36,439 nt of DNA, taken from a bacterium. GTDB taxonomy: Bacteria; Chloroflexota; Dormibacteria; Aeolococcales; Bog-877. The notes below the pieces were generated by a model. It was not told the origin of the DNA. It worked only from the letters and a program-made list of their open reading frames with translations, and made no database searches. The translations under genes and the position numbers were made by a program. Positions 7,494 to 15,189 of this stretch are shown one piece after another; position 1 is the first letter of the stretch, and the number at the start of each line of letters is the position of its first letter. The stretch is from NCBI GenBank assembly GCA_021795235.1, contig JAJYPP010000033.1:1-36439 (forward strand), in the 5' to 3' direction.

Positions 7494-8750
7494 GTGATCG
7501 ACCGCGACCGGTACCGCCAGCGTCTGGCGGACGCGTACCTCCTGGAGCTACTCGCTGAGTTCCCCGCCGTGATGATCACCGGCGCTCGGGCAATTGGGAA
7601 GACCACCACTGCCACCCGGCACGCTGTGCAGATTGCCCGTCTCGACGAGCCTGGCATCGCTGCCGTTTATCGGGCCGATCCCGACGCCGCTCTTCGTCGG
7701 GCATCGCGCCCCCTCCTGCTCGACGAGTGGCAGGAAGTCCCAGAGGTGCTCGCAGCCGTAAAGCGGGCCGTTGATCGCGATCGAACGCCCGGGCAGTTCG
7801 TGCTGACCGGGAGCGTCCGCGCCCAGCTCCGCAATGAGACCTGGGCTGCCACCGGGCGCATCGTGCGCATGACCATGTACCCGCTGGTGGAGCAGGAGCT
7901 GCAGGAGCGGCTGGCTCCCGATCGGCCCCCGTTCCTCGACCGCCTCGCCAGGACTGGCATCCGAGACCTGCGCGTTCCGGATCAGGTGCCGACGATCGAC
8001 GACTATGTGGCCATGGCCCTTCGAGGCGGATTCCCTGAGGTCGCCTACACGCCCCGAACGGAGCGCGCCCGCGCCATTTGGCTGACGAGTTACGTTGATG
8101 ACCTCGTCACCCGGGACGCCGCGCTCCTCGATGCCCCAAAGGCCCCCACCAAGCTGAGGCGCTACCTGAAAGCCCTGGCGATCAACAATGCGGGGAGTCC
8201 TTCGGACCTCTCGCTTTACCGAGCGGCCGACGTGAACGCGAAGACGGCGGCCGGATATGACCAGCTGCTCGAGAACCTATACGTACTCGACGTGGTGCCA
8301 GCGTGGGCGAACAACCGGCTGAACAGACTGGTCAAGCAGGGAAAGCGCTACATCGTCGACTCCGGCCTCGCCGGGGCTGCGGCCGGAGTCAGTGCCTCGG
8401 CGATCTTCGCGGACAGTGACCTCCTGGGCCGCTGCTTCGACGCCTTCGGGAGAGGACAGTTGAGGCCGGAGATCGCGATCGCCCAACCATTCCCGCTGGT
8501 CCATCACTTGCGCGTCGAGGCTGGTCGGCGGGAGATCGACCTTGTCGTCGAACTCGAGCCCGCGCGCGTGGTTGGTCTCGAGTTCAAGGCGGGGTCGGCC
8601 CCCGGCAGGGAAGATGCGAAGCACCTGTTCTGGTTGCGAGACCATCTGGGTGCGGGATTCGCCGCTGGCGCTGTTGTCCACAGTGGACCTGGCGTCTACG
8701 AACTTGGTGAGCGGGTGTATGCGGTCCCGCTTTGCGCGCTCTGGTCGTGA
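7494..8750 (+). CDS. ATP-binding protein, AAA_14 plus DUF4143
   Basis: A 418-residue protein of the AAA/DUF4143 group, cytoplasmic ATPases of poorly known role often found among toxin-antitoxin and defence genes. The N-terminal ATPase has Walker A GARAIGKTTTA (near residue 29; the usual GARQVGKTT with Gln changed to Ala but the catalytic Lys kept), Walker B RPLLLDEWQEVP and sensor VLTGSVRAQL. The middle holds the DUF4143 start LRGGFPEV. The C-terminus GRREIDLVVELE then VVGLEFKAG carries the D...ExK pattern of a PD-(D/E)XK-like fold. GGGAGG at 7485-7490 supports the GTG start. Upstream are three 23-bp-spaced repeats. It stands alone, without an evident partner. A paralogue lies at 33252. Confidence 0.85.
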   Translation: MIDRDRYRQRLADAYLLELLAEFPAVMITGARAIGKTTTATRHAVQIARLDEPGIAAVYRADPDAALRRASRPLLLDEWQEVPEVLAAVKRAVDRDRTPGQFVLTGSVRAQLRNETWAATGRIVRMTMYPLVEQELQERLAPDRPPFLDRLARTGIRDLRVPDQVPTIDDYVAMALRGGFPEVAYTPRTERARAIWLTSYVDDLVTRDAALLDAPKAPTKLRRYLKALAINNAGSPSDLSLYRAADVNAKTAAGYDQLLENLYVLDVVPAWANNRLNRLVKQGKRYIVDSGLAGAAAGVSASAIFADSDLLGRCFDAFGRGQLRPEIAIAQPFPLVHHLRVEAGRREIDLVVELEPARVVGLEFKAGSAPGREDAKHLFWLRDHLGAGFAAGAVVHSGPGVYELGERVYAVPLCALWS

Positions 8751-8927
8751 CCCCGTCACAAGCGGATCCGGATCGGGCACTCCGATTTGGAAAAGCCAAG
8801 TGCCAGGGTGGGTCGGGTCAGGCAACGTTCGCGGGACGCCCAGGAGTCTCCTCGAGATCGGTCGCACCCGATCGACGCCAGGGTCGGTTGCATCATCTCT
8901 GGCACTATGTCAACCGGTCTGGAATCT

Positions 8928-9125
8928 GGGCCGCCTTCGCGTAGCTGTCCTGGGTTTCGCAGCTGAGACACCTGACCTTGTTGAGATGGCTCGTGAAGGC
9001 ATCCAGCAGGTCCTCAAAGGCATCGTGCAGGGTGCGCCTGCCGTCGGGCCTCGAGGAACCTGCCTCCCATCTCCATAGCGCGGCGTTCTGGGGCGGGGCC
9101 CGGTCGGCCCTTTGCCATCAGGCAT
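8928..9125 (-). pseudogene. Tyrosine recombinase, N-terminal fragment
   Basis: The minus strand from 9125 reads MPDGKGPTGPRPRTPRYGDG, nearly the start of the intact recombinase at 2941. It then shifts frame; in another frame DAFEDLLDAFTSHLNKVRCL and SCETQDSYAKAA follow. Similarity ends at 8928, so only the first 65 or so codons survive. It is the fossil of a second integrase copy in the same orientation as the intact one. Confidence 0.75.
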
Positions 9126-9192
9126 CGTCGGTCCTCTGCCATCTGGAGCTGACGGCCGCTGCTGAAGTCTCCTTCCCTCCCGGGTGGTCCCC
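8928..9192. repeat. Long direct repeat, copy 2 (recombinase 5' end plus upstream DNA)
   Basis: Homologous to 2746-3044. The shared stretch starts abruptly at GGGCCGCCTTCGCGTAG on the left and fades after GGTGGTCCCC (9183-9192) on the right, where the Xre-RES locus begins. Confidence 0.8.
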
Positions 9193-9282
9193 CTTTGCGC
9201 CATCACGGTGGCCCCCCTAACCGCCTATGATCTGACTGATACAATAACGAATGTTCAGTTGGTTCAGCGATGGAGGACGAAG

Positions 9283-9897
9283 ATGGCGCAGGTCCGACTG
9301 CTCGACGCCGAGGATCGGGCCGCCCTCGCCCAGCGCCACCATGGTCGCGGCCGCGCGGAGGCGCTCTTGGTGGAGCTGCCTGAGAGCATCTCGGCCACCG
9401 TGGCGGAGGCGTTGGTAAGAGACCTCCTCGCCACCGCCGAGACTGCGGGGAAACTGGGGGCAACGCTGCAGGCCGGAGCCAAGCTGCCCGGGCCGGCGAC
9501 GTTGGTCGCGATTCGCGAGCGCGAGGCCGCGTGGAGGGATCTCGAGACCCGCTACGGGCTGCTGAGCGCTCCCGAACTGGCCGACCGGGCTGGCAGCGGC
9601 TCGCGTAACCGCAGCGAGTACGCTTCCGCCTTGCACCGGGCAGGGCGCCTCCTCGGAGTTCGCCGGGGCAGGCGGCTGGTGTTCCCAGGTTTCCAGTTCG
9701 ACAAGCACCTTCGGCCGCGGCGGGGGATCGAGGAGGTGCTCGCTGTGTTCCGAGAGGCGGGGTGGTCGGAAGAATCGGTGGCGCTGTGGTTCACCGCCCC
9801 CAACGGCTATCTCGACGACGAAGAGCCGGCGGTCGTTCTGGCCAGGGATCCCTTGTTGGTCGCCGAGGAGGCCGCCAACGCCGTCGCTCACCTGTGA
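9283..9897 (+). CDS. Antitoxin of an Xre-RES (MbcTA/ParST-like) module
   Basis: A 204-residue protein encoded directly before a RES-domain toxin and overlapping it by 4 bp (GTGA). The N-terminal half is helical (ALLVELPESISATVAEALVR). The middle, ETRYGLLSAPELADRAGSGS followed by NRSEYASALHRAGRLLGVRR, looks like a helix-turn-helix. The C-terminus with RGIEEVLAVFREAGWSEESV and VALWFTAPNGYLDDEEPAVV matches the toxin-binding (DUF2384/MbcA) region that docks into the RES active site. GGAGG at 9272-9276 six bases before ATG 9283 fixes the start; TACAAT at 9240-9245 is a possible -10. Likely autoregulating, as is usual for the family. Confidence 0.82.
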   Translation: MAQVRLLDAEDRAALAQRHHGRGRAEALLVELPESISATVAEALVRDLLATAETAGKLGATLQAGAKLPGPATLVAIREREAAWRDLETRYGLLSAPELADRAGSGSRNRSEYASALHRAGRLLGVRRGRRLVFPGFQFDKHLRPRRGIEEVLAVFREAGWSEESVALWFTAPNGYLDDEEPAVVLARDPLLVAEEAANAVAHL

Positions 9898-10532
9898 GCC
9901 CATCCCGGCGGCTTGTCGGAGACCCGCCACGTCCGATCGACCCGCTGATAGAGGTGTGGGCGGCGGGACTGGCGATCCACCGGGTACACGGGGCTGACCG
10001 GCGGGCAACCAGCTTCAGCCCGGGCCCCCGCCCGCTGACCCGCTTCGCGTTCTTCGGTGACCCTATCGTCCCCGTGCTGTACGGGGCGGAGGGCGAGGAG
10101 GCGGCGGTGGCCGAGACTCTGCTCCACGACCTACCGACCGTTGGCGGTCGGCTGGTTCCCGAGCGCTATCGGGGCCGGGTCGTGTCGGGGGTCTTGCCCC
10201 AGCGTGAGCTTCGGCTCGCCCAGCTCCATGGCGGCGGCCTGCGCCGCCTCGGCGCCAGGGCGACCAATCTCACTGATACCAGCGCTGCCCACTACATCCG
10301 CACGGTGCGGTGGGCAGACGCGATCCACGAGGGCACCGACCTCGACGGCATCGTGTGGATGAGCCGCCAGTGGAACAACCAGAAGGCCGTGATGCTCTTC
10401 GGCGACCGGGTCGGGTCCCGCGAGCTGTCCGTCGCTCCCACGCTCGGGCGGTCGTTTGCCACCGCGGAAGGCTTCGAGTGGCTGGCCACACTCTGCCAGC
10501 ACCTCAGGGTTGTCGTGATCCCGCCGTGGTGA
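9894..10532 (+). CDS. RES-domain toxin (NAD-degrading type)
   Basis: A 212-residue RES-domain protein. Family members such as MbcT and ParT consume NAD+ or modify targets with ADP-ribose. Visible landmarks are the conserved Arg in GLAIHRVHGA, FAFFGDPIVPVLYGAEGEEA with Tyr and Glu for substrate binding, AAVAETLLHDLP, and the Ser/His region DTSAAHYIRTVRWADAIHE, followed by DGIVWMSRQWNNQKAVMLFG. These are the R, E and S positions that name the domain. The GTG at 9894 overlaps the antitoxin stop. Length is normal and no damage is seen, so the module is probably functional. Confidence 0.88.
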   Translation: MSPSRRLVGDPPRPIDPLIEVWAAGLAIHRVHGADRRATSFSPGPRPLTRFAFFGDPIVPVLYGAEGEEAAVAETLLHDLPTVGGRLVPERYRGRVVSGVLPQRELRLAQLHGGGLRRLGARATNLTDTSAAHYIRTVRWADAIHEGTDLDGIVWMSRQWNNQKAVMLFGDRVGSRELSVAPTLGRSFATAEGFEWLATLCQHLRVVVIPPW

Positions 10533-10955
10533 GCCGCCTACCGGCGTCTACCTGGTCAGTTTCGATGATCAACCCAGCCACGGTAGGCGACGATCGCCGC
10601 CATACCGAGTCCGCACAGCACCCTGCGAGTTCCACCGAACTCTCGGCCCCCGTGAGCCAGATTCCATCCCAGGGCGGCTTCTCGATCACCTTCGGCGAGC
10701 TCCGGCACCTCGCGTCGGAACTCTGACCGTGCAGCAGGCCAACACTGCCCGGCCTGCCTGCCCAGCAGCAGTTCGCCGGCGACTATCCCGCCGAGCACTA
10801 CTCGCCACGGACAGCGGAAGACCTGGTCGGAGGAGCTGTGATGAGTTTGCCTTGGTCGTTTATAACCAGTCGACGCCTTGAGGTAGCTGCCGGCGGCTCT
10901 CAGCAGCTGTAGTGGCCGCATCTCAGCCACGGGGACTTTGGGTAACACCGCACCG
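10533..10955. other. Non-coding stretch, no gene recognised
   Basis: About 420 bp between the Xre-RES pair and the next small gene. Frames on both strands lack recognisable motifs and good ribosome-binding sites. No repeat of note was seen. Confidence 0.4.
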
Positions 10956-11219
10956 ATGATGCGGTCCGTCGTTGGTGATAGGAAGGCCGCCCGGGAAGAG
11001 GTCCGGGCGCATGCCGAGGGGCTTAGGTGGATCGCGGCCGATCAGGGACTCGCTGAGATTCAGCTGCGGTATGACGGGGCACTCATTGTGCATGATGACG
11101 CCCCTGGCTACCATCAGGTGAACCGCCTTGCACTCGGGGCGGCTCAGATTGTGGGCGCCTACCTCCACGTCATCACCGACGATGTTCCGGGTGCCAGAGC
11201 CGACAGTCCGGCATTGTGA
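10956..11219 (+). CDS. Small protein, probable antitoxin upstream of a HEPN-like gene
   Basis: An 87-residue protein (from ATG 10956; TTG 10938 is an alternative). It reads AAREEVRAHAEGLRWIAADQ, LRYDGALIVHDDAPGYHQV and VGAYLHVITDDVPGA. The body has an alternating alpha-beta pattern and I do not recognise a named family. Its stop overlaps the GTG of the next frame (GTGA at 11216-11219), the arrangement seen in the other toxin-antitoxin pairs here. The antitoxin role is inferred from that coupling and from its neighbour. Confidence 0.5.
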   Translation: MMRSVVGDRKAAREEVRAHAEGLRWIAADQGLAEIQLRYDGALIVHDDAPGYHQVNRLALGAAQIVGAYLHVITDDVPGARADSPAL

Positions 11220-11395
11220 GAGCCCGGGATGACTTGCTGGTCGCTCTGGTCGCGACCCTGAGGCGCATCCAAGAGCTCCTGCCGTCCACGAGGCAGCCTC
11301 GTATGCCAACGCGACCGCGAGGCTGGCCATCGAGCGGCTGTGGATCGAAGCGGGCAACCTCGCTGAGGAGTACCGACGACCTGGCTACCTGCCGA
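11216..11395 (+). pseudogene. HEPN-like (possible toxin) gene, frameshifted and truncated
   Basis: Starts at GTG 11216 inside the previous stop and reads RARDDLLVALVATLRRIQEL. After a frame change near 11281 it continues VHEAASYANATARLAIERLW then IEAGNLAEEYRRPGYL. The all-helical pattern resembles HEPN proteins, the RNase partners of small antitoxins, but no intact RxxxxH motif survives. The frame is lost where the recombinase C-terminal fragment begins at about 11385. Broken by frameshift and truncation. The HEPN call is tentative. Confidence 0.45.
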
Positions 11396-11626
11396 CCATG
11401 TCGCCGCGGCCGAGAAGCTCCATCGTCTTGCGCACCTGCTCGAGGGCGACGAGTGCGGCCGGTCCGTGGGTGAGCAGTACCGGCCCCATTGGCACCCGGA
11501 GCCGGTGCATCCGCGAGGCGAAGAGTGCGACCTGGCCGCGGCCAGTACCTCGGAGTCGGCCGGGACCGCTGTCAAGGTGCCGATTGCGACCTGGACAATC
11601 AGAGCGGAGGTGAGCTGGGAGATAGT
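11385..11626 (-). pseudogene. Tyrosine recombinase, C-terminal fragment
   Basis: The minus strand reads TISQLTSALIVQVAIGTLTA and PADSEVLAAA in one frame, then after a shift ASRMHRLRVPMGPVLLTHGP and ALVALEQVRKTMELLG. These align with the last 60 or so residues of the intact recombinase (LLEVALGSLITT, STDVFLAAAGAVLSW, LPVPIGPLLTTYGRGAAEAL, LFQVRSTLELLG). It is a diverged, frameshifted tail of another integrase copy, same orientation as the other two. Confidence 0.7.
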
Positions 11627-11629
11627 GAT

Positions 11630-11657
11630 GCGCCGGGGTAAACCGGCATGGAGAAGG
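11630..11657 (+). repeat. 28-bp repeat shared with 36259-36286
   Basis: 26 of 28 bases match the copy at 36259-36286, sharing TAAACCGGC and TGGAGAAGG. Both copies then show a looser match around CATCGA.GG. Each sits at the edge of a broken gene, so a common mobile element, such as a group II intron or another insertion sequence, may have left them. Confidence 0.5.
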
Positions 11658-11709
11658 TCCCGACGCCCTGCATCGAGGGCGAAACCCTCTGGAGACGTAA
11701 ACTTCAGAC

Positions 11710-12417
11710 GTGGTTTTTGATCTCGACGCGCTGATTCGAACAGTCCGGTCTAACCCGGAGGCGCGTGATGCGCTTCGGCGGGAACTCCTCACCGAGGAGC
11801 TGTTGGGCCTGCCCGGATTGGTCGCCCGGCTCACCGACCGGCTCGACCGGCTCACCGACCGGCTCGACCGGCTAGCGGGTCAGGTGGAGAAGCTGGTAGA
11901 GGCTCAGCGCGGGACCGAGGAGCGGCTGTCGGAGGTGAAGACGATAGCCGAGCGTGCCGATGGGCGGGTGAGCAATCTGCTCGGGGCCGATTACGAGCTC
12001 CATGAAGCGGTGCGGTCTCTGTGGAGCATCGAGGCGGCGGTCGGCGTCGAGCCGGGCGCGCTGCGGCCGATCACGATCGACGATCTGCGGCCACAGTTGG
12101 CAGCGGCAGTAGCGGCGAAGACGCTGACGCCCCAGGCGGCGGATGCGATCACGAAAGTGAACGGGCTCTTCGCCTGGGGGTTAGGCCCCGGGCAGGTATC
12201 TGGCTACGTCGTCGTGGAAGCGTCGCTCACGGCCGACCATACGGATGTGGAGCGGGCACTGGCCCGCGCGGCCGACCTTGAGCGAGTCACCGGGGTCGCA
12301 GCCCGAGCCGTGGTCCTCAGCGATCAGGTGGCAAAGGATGCCGCGGAGGCGATCAGCCAGCGGCGAGTGGCATACGCGCGGGTGCCGCCGCGGCGGCAGG
12401 GACCCCAGCTGTCCTGA
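11710..12417 (+). CDS. Coiled-coil protein with nuclease-like C-terminal domain
   Basis: A 235-residue protein. The N-terminus (LIRTVRSNPEARDALRRELL, EELLGLPGLVARLTDRLDRL) leads into a heptad coiled coil of about 60 residues built on LTDRLDR repeats and KLVEAQRGTEERL. The C-terminal half (VSGYVVVEASLTADHTDVER, ALARAADLERVTGVAARAVV) resembles the DUF3782-type proteins common in Chloroflexota and cyanobacteria that pair a coiled coil with a degenerate restriction-endonuclease-like fold. The usual catalytic ExK is not evident (EAS). The GTG start at 11710 has no strong ribosome-binding site nearby. Function unknown. Confidence 0.65.
   Translation: MVFDLDALIRTVRSNPEARDALRRELLTEELLGLPGLVARLTDRLDRLTDRLDRLAGQVEKLVEAQRGTEERLSEVKTIAERADGRVSNLLGADYELHEAVRSLWSIEAAVGVEPGALRPITIDDLRPQLAAAVAAKTLTPQAADAITKVNGLFAWGLGPGQVSGYVVVEASLTADHTDVERALARAADLERVTGVAARAVVLSDQVAKDAAEAISQRRVAYARVPPRRQGPQLS
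11827..11868 (+). repeat. Two tandem 21-bp units in the coiled-coil gene
   Basis: Two exact copies of a 21-bp unit (11827-11847 and 11848-11868) encode RLTDRLD twice. This is one heptad per unit, so copy changes would lengthen the coiled coil in frame. Confidence 0.8.
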
Positions 12418-12780
12418 GCTTGCCCTTCGGAGTCCGGGTGGGTGGGCGCGCCGTGTCCTTGGCGGTCGCGAACGATGACTTTGGATGGGACCATCCGCGC
12501 CGCAAGCACGGTCTGGCTGGGGCCACCGTTGCGATGCTGAAGTGGCCCTATGTGGCTGGGGACAGGTACAGGGCTGGACTATCCCGCCTACGTGCTGCTC
12601 CCGGGGGGCCAGCAGCGGCACGTGCTACCCGTGCCGGTAGTTGCCGTGGGTGTCGCCGGCGACCCGTAGGCGCCTCGGGTTGCCGGCGACGGGGGGGACA
12701 TGGGGCCACTCCCCGGGCGTCCCGCCAACCTCCGTCCCCGGCGACCAAGTTTGAGGCCCGCCCGTTCACCGGCAGCGCTT
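12418..12780. other. Non-coding stretch, no gene recognised
   Basis: About 360 bp before the first vapBC pair. One plus-strand frame near 12560-12670 reads YPAYVLLPGGQQRHVLPV before a stop, which may be a gene fossil, but no family was recognised. GC-rich direct and inverted GCCGGCGAC motifs occur at 12650-12690. Confidence 0.3.
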
Positions 12781-12812
12781 GATAGCGCCATTAGAGCCGT
12801 TAGTGCTATCGT
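12781..12812 (+). promoter_or_regulatory. Promoter and possible operator of vapBC-1
   Basis: An imperfect inverted repeat, GATAGCGC (12781-12788) and GTGCTATC (12803-12810), overlaps an extended -10 (TGCTATCGT, -10 at 12807-12812). The ATG at 12820 follows after seven bases, so the transcript would be leaderless. Such an overlap suits autorepression by the ribbon-helix-helix antitoxin. Confidence 0.5.
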
Positions 12813-12819
12813 CGCTGTC

Positions 12820-13101
12820 ATGCGACAGATCATCACCAGGGTCCCGGACGACCTTGCCGCACGACTGAAGGAGCGGGCGGCCATCGAGAACAGAAGCGTC
12901 AATGCCACCGTTGTCGACGCCGTGGAGCGGGTGCTCGCCGTTCCGGCCAGCCGGCGGCAAGCATGGCGAGCGCGTAACGACCACACGCTGGTGAAGCGCT
13001 CACCAGTTCCTCCCGATGCCCGTGCACAAAGACCCGAGTACGCGGCGGAGAGAGGACCAGCGCTCAGTGCCGCCCTCGACGACGACCGCTCTGAACGCTG
13101 A
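12820..13101 (+). CDS. vapB: Ribbon-helix-helix antitoxin of VapBC-1 (VapB/FitA-like)
   Basis: A 93-residue antitoxin. The N-terminus MRQIITRVPDDLAARLKERA followed by AIENRSVNATVVDAVERVLA is a typical ribbon-helix-helix DNA-binding domain of FitA/VapB type. The C-terminal half (SRRQAWRARNDHTLVKRSPV and an acidic end) would wrap the PIN toxin. The toxin gene starts three bases after its stop. The ATG at 12820 is chosen because the domain begins at once and an extended -10 lies just upstream, implying leaderless translation. Confidence 0.85.
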   Translation: MRQIITRVPDDLAARLKERAAIENRSVNATVVDAVERVLAVPASRRQAWRARNDHTLVKRSPVPPDARAQRPEYAAERGPALSAALDDDRSER

Positions 13102-13104
13102 CCA

Positions 13105-13545
13105 GTGGCCATCTTCGCTGACACCTCGGCCGTGGTGCGGGCCTATCTGTCCGACGAACCGGATCACGCGACGCTGGCGGAGGTCCTGTTGGCGGGCCCT
13201 GAGCCGGTGGTGATCTCGGCCCTCGCCGAGGTGGAGTTCGTCTCGGCCGTGGCTCGGGCCACTCGTGATGGGCGCATTGGCCAATCGCTGGCCGACCGCC
13301 TACTCGCCGACTTCGGCGCCGACACGGCTTCCAACGGCCCGCTGGCCGTGGCCACCTTCGACGCCGAAGCGGCGTTCGCCACCGCCAGGCGTCTCCTCGG
13401 CAAGTATCGACTGCGCACGCTTGAGGCGTTGCAGTTGGCCGCAGCGATGTCGGTGGCGGCAACGACCGATGAGGAACTCGCCTTCTGTACCAGAGACGAG
13501 GACCAGGCCGTAGCGGCCCGAGCGGAGCACCTCTCCGTGCTTTGA
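13105..13545 (+). CDS. vapC: PIN-domain RNase toxin of VapBC-1
   Basis: A 146-residue PIN-domain ribonuclease. Acidic residues expected for the metal site are visible: Asp in AIFADTSAVVRAY, Glu in ISALAEVEFVSAVARA, the third position in LRTLEALQLAAAMS (Glu where Asp is more usual), and Asp in FCTRDEDQAVAARA. VapC toxins cleave tRNA or rRNA and are held inactive by VapB. The GTG at 13105 follows the antitoxin by three bases. Length is normal and no damage is seen. Confidence 0.87.
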   Translation: MAIFADTSAVVRAYLSDEPDHATLAEVLLAGPEPVVISALAEVEFVSAVARATRDGRIGQSLADRLLADFGADTASNGPLAVATFDAEAAFATARRLLGKYRLRTLEALQLAAAMSVAATTDEELAFCTRDEDQAVAARAEHLSVL

Positions 13546-13946
13546 GCAGGTGGCCAATGGTCTGCTCTCCAGGCGCTCCCTCGTCGGCAGGGGCTGGGGT
13601 GACCCACCCGGCGAGGATCCCGGCAAAGGTCCCTACGCCGTGAGTTGCGCCGGGCAGGGTGGACTGTCCCTGGCTTCGGTCACGCCAGAGCTGACCAGGT
13701 CCACAGGGCGGACGATGGCACCGCAATCCGGGCCGACCCGGAGCTCCTCGCCAATTGGGCGCTCATCGCTCCAGAGCCCGGCCGGGCGGCCTTCGTGGCG
13801 GCCGCCCGGCATGCGGCTGTGCCGTAGCCGGTTGCAATTCCTCCGAGGGTCGCTTCTGGAAACTCTGCTCCAACCACCAGCGATCGCCAAGCTGCAGGGA
13901 TCATGGCGGGACGACGGCGTGCCGCGCGGCTACCGGTGCGAACGTG
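13546..13946. other. Non-coding stretch with a possible gene fossil
   Basis: About 400 bp. The first bases repeat the AGCAGGTGGCCAAT found at 6779-6793. A plus-strand frame ending at 13827 reads VHRADDGTAIRADPELLANW then ALIAPEPGRAAFVAAARHAA, which has protein-like composition but no family I recognise and no good start. Confidence 0.35.
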
Positions 13947-14303
13947 TTATTGAGGCGGTTGCTCGAGGAACACGAGGCGGTCCTCGAGGTGGTCGGTGGC
14001 GACAGCGCGGACAGCGGCCGCGATCGCATTGATCCCGCTCGGACGGCGCGAGAACCGGGACGAGAGAGCGGTCAGGACGCCGGGATGGTGCGCGCCGGTG
14101 GTGAGATGCTCGGTGGCTAGGCGAGCGAAGTCCGCGACATTTTCGGTGAGCAGCACGTAGCCGCCCGCTTCCGCTGCAGCCAGGATGTCAGGGTCCGACC
14201 GTCCGCCGAGTCCCACCTCGCCAACGTTGGACGCATCGATACCACTGCGGCGTAACGCGTCGGCGAGGGCCGGCGGGTACATCTCGTCGAGCAGCAGCTT
14301 CAA
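13947..14303 (-). CDS. DUF5615 PIN-like toxin
   Basis: A 118-residue protein of the DUF5615 family, small PIN-like proteins annotated as toxins. It starts MKLLLDEMYPPALADALRRS with the N-terminal Asp/Glu pair, then DILAAAEAGGYVLLTENVAD and DFARLATEH, where the family has its second acidic cluster. The start overlaps the upstream gene stop in an ATGA junction. Presumed RNase by fold; activity is not proven for most members. Confidence 0.82.
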   Translation of the reverse strand: MKLLLDEMYPPALADALRRSGIDASNVGEVGLGGRSDPDILAAAEAGGYVLLTENVADFARLATEHLTTGAHHPGVLTALSSRFSRRPSGINAIAAAVRAVATDHLEDRLVFLEQPPQ

Positions 14304-14689
14304 GACTGCGATGCGGCGGCCGTTTCCCGACGGTGGAGCTCGATACGGGTGCCGATCTCGCCCGGATAGGCGGCTCGGTACCGCAGCGCCGCGTCGATCA
14401 GGGGTCGAGTCAGCACCAAGTCCTCGACGAGCGCGGCGACAGGATCCGGCTCTGCCGACAGGTCCTCAACCCACATCACGACCTCCCACACGTCGGGGCC
14501 GCCGACTAGGCCGGCGCGCCGCCCAGTGGGGCCGTCCCGGAAGGTGATCAAGGGATGCTCATCGCGCCGAACCCCCTCATCGGCGTACCGCCGCAGGCGA
14601 TCCGACAGGCTCTCGCCCGCAGCCCGGGCCCGCAAGCGCAGCCGCTGAGACAGGCCGTCATCGAGGCGGACGGACACGTTGTCAGACAC
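14300..14689 (-). CDS. Antitoxin partner of the DUF5615 toxin
   Basis: A 129-residue protein from GTG 14689. The N-terminus VSDNVSVRLDDGLSQRLRLR followed by ARAAGESLSDRLRRYADEGV is a ribbon-helix-helix DNA-binding domain. The C-terminal half, HPLITFRDGPTGRRAGLVGG then PDVWEVVMWVEDL and LTRPLIDAALRYRAAYPGEI, resembles the DUF433-like module commonly paired with DUF5615. TACAAT with a preceding TGC lies six bases upstream, so the message is probably leaderless. Operon with the toxin, 4-bp overlap. Confidence 0.78.
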   Translation of the reverse strand: MSDNVSVRLDDGLSQRLRLRARAAGESLSDRLRRYADEGVRRDEHPLITFRDGPTGRRAGLVGGPDVWEVVMWVEDLSAEPDPVAALVEDLVLTRPLIDAALRYRAAYPGEIGTRIELHRRETAAASQS

Positions 14690-14695
14690 GTATGC

Positions 14696-14704
14696 ATTGT
14701 AGCA
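14696..14704 (-). promoter_or_regulatory. Extended -10 promoter of the DUF5615 module
   Basis: On the minus strand TGCTACAAT (TGn extension plus TACAAT) ends six bases before GTG 14689, implying a transcript that begins at or very near the start codon. Confidence 0.55.
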
Positions 14705-14899
14705 CAACGTCCCCAACATTGAGGTAGGACCGAACGCGACTATCACCAGGTTCGTGGCGGCCGCCGTGTGGTTCTACCTGAGCGTCAACGCTGCCTGCAG
14801 GGTCGGAGTGCCGGAAAGAAGCGTGCCCACAGTGCCATCCGCAGGCGACCGGCTGGCGTCTGCTGCGATGGTGAGAGTGGCTCGTGGGATCGAGCCAGG

Positions 14900-15189
14900 T
14901 TAGCGGTGCTGCGGGGCGCGGAAGATGTCATGGGTGCCGATCCGGCGCCACATGACATGCACCTGGCCGGCCTTCACCTCGGCCCCGAACTGCCGGGTGG
15001 CCCGACCGTCATCTCCATGATGTCGCCGGTGCCTTGCACGGCCTTTACCCGGAGCCCAGGCCGGAATGGCCGACCCGCTTCCAGATCCTCGACAAACCGG
15101 GCGACCGCAACACGAAACCGCTGCTGCTCGGTAGGGCGAAGTGATTGCCAGTCGTGATCGAATCGAAGAAGCCGCCGGTGGGCAGGCAC
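14900..15189 (-). pseudogene. RelE/ParE-like toxin, single frameshift
   Basis: From GTG 15189 the frame reads LLRFDHDWQSLRPTEQQRFR, FVEDLEAGRPFRPGLRVKAV and QGTGDIMEMTV, as in RelE-superfamily toxins. At about 15003 the expected GRAT..FG continuation is in another frame: RQFGAEVKAGQVHVMWRRIG then THDIFRAPQHR and a stop at 14900. Restoring one base would join the two, so a single-base deletion (or sequencing error) has broken an otherwise complete gene of about 97 codons. The start directly abuts the antitoxin stop. Confidence 0.72.
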
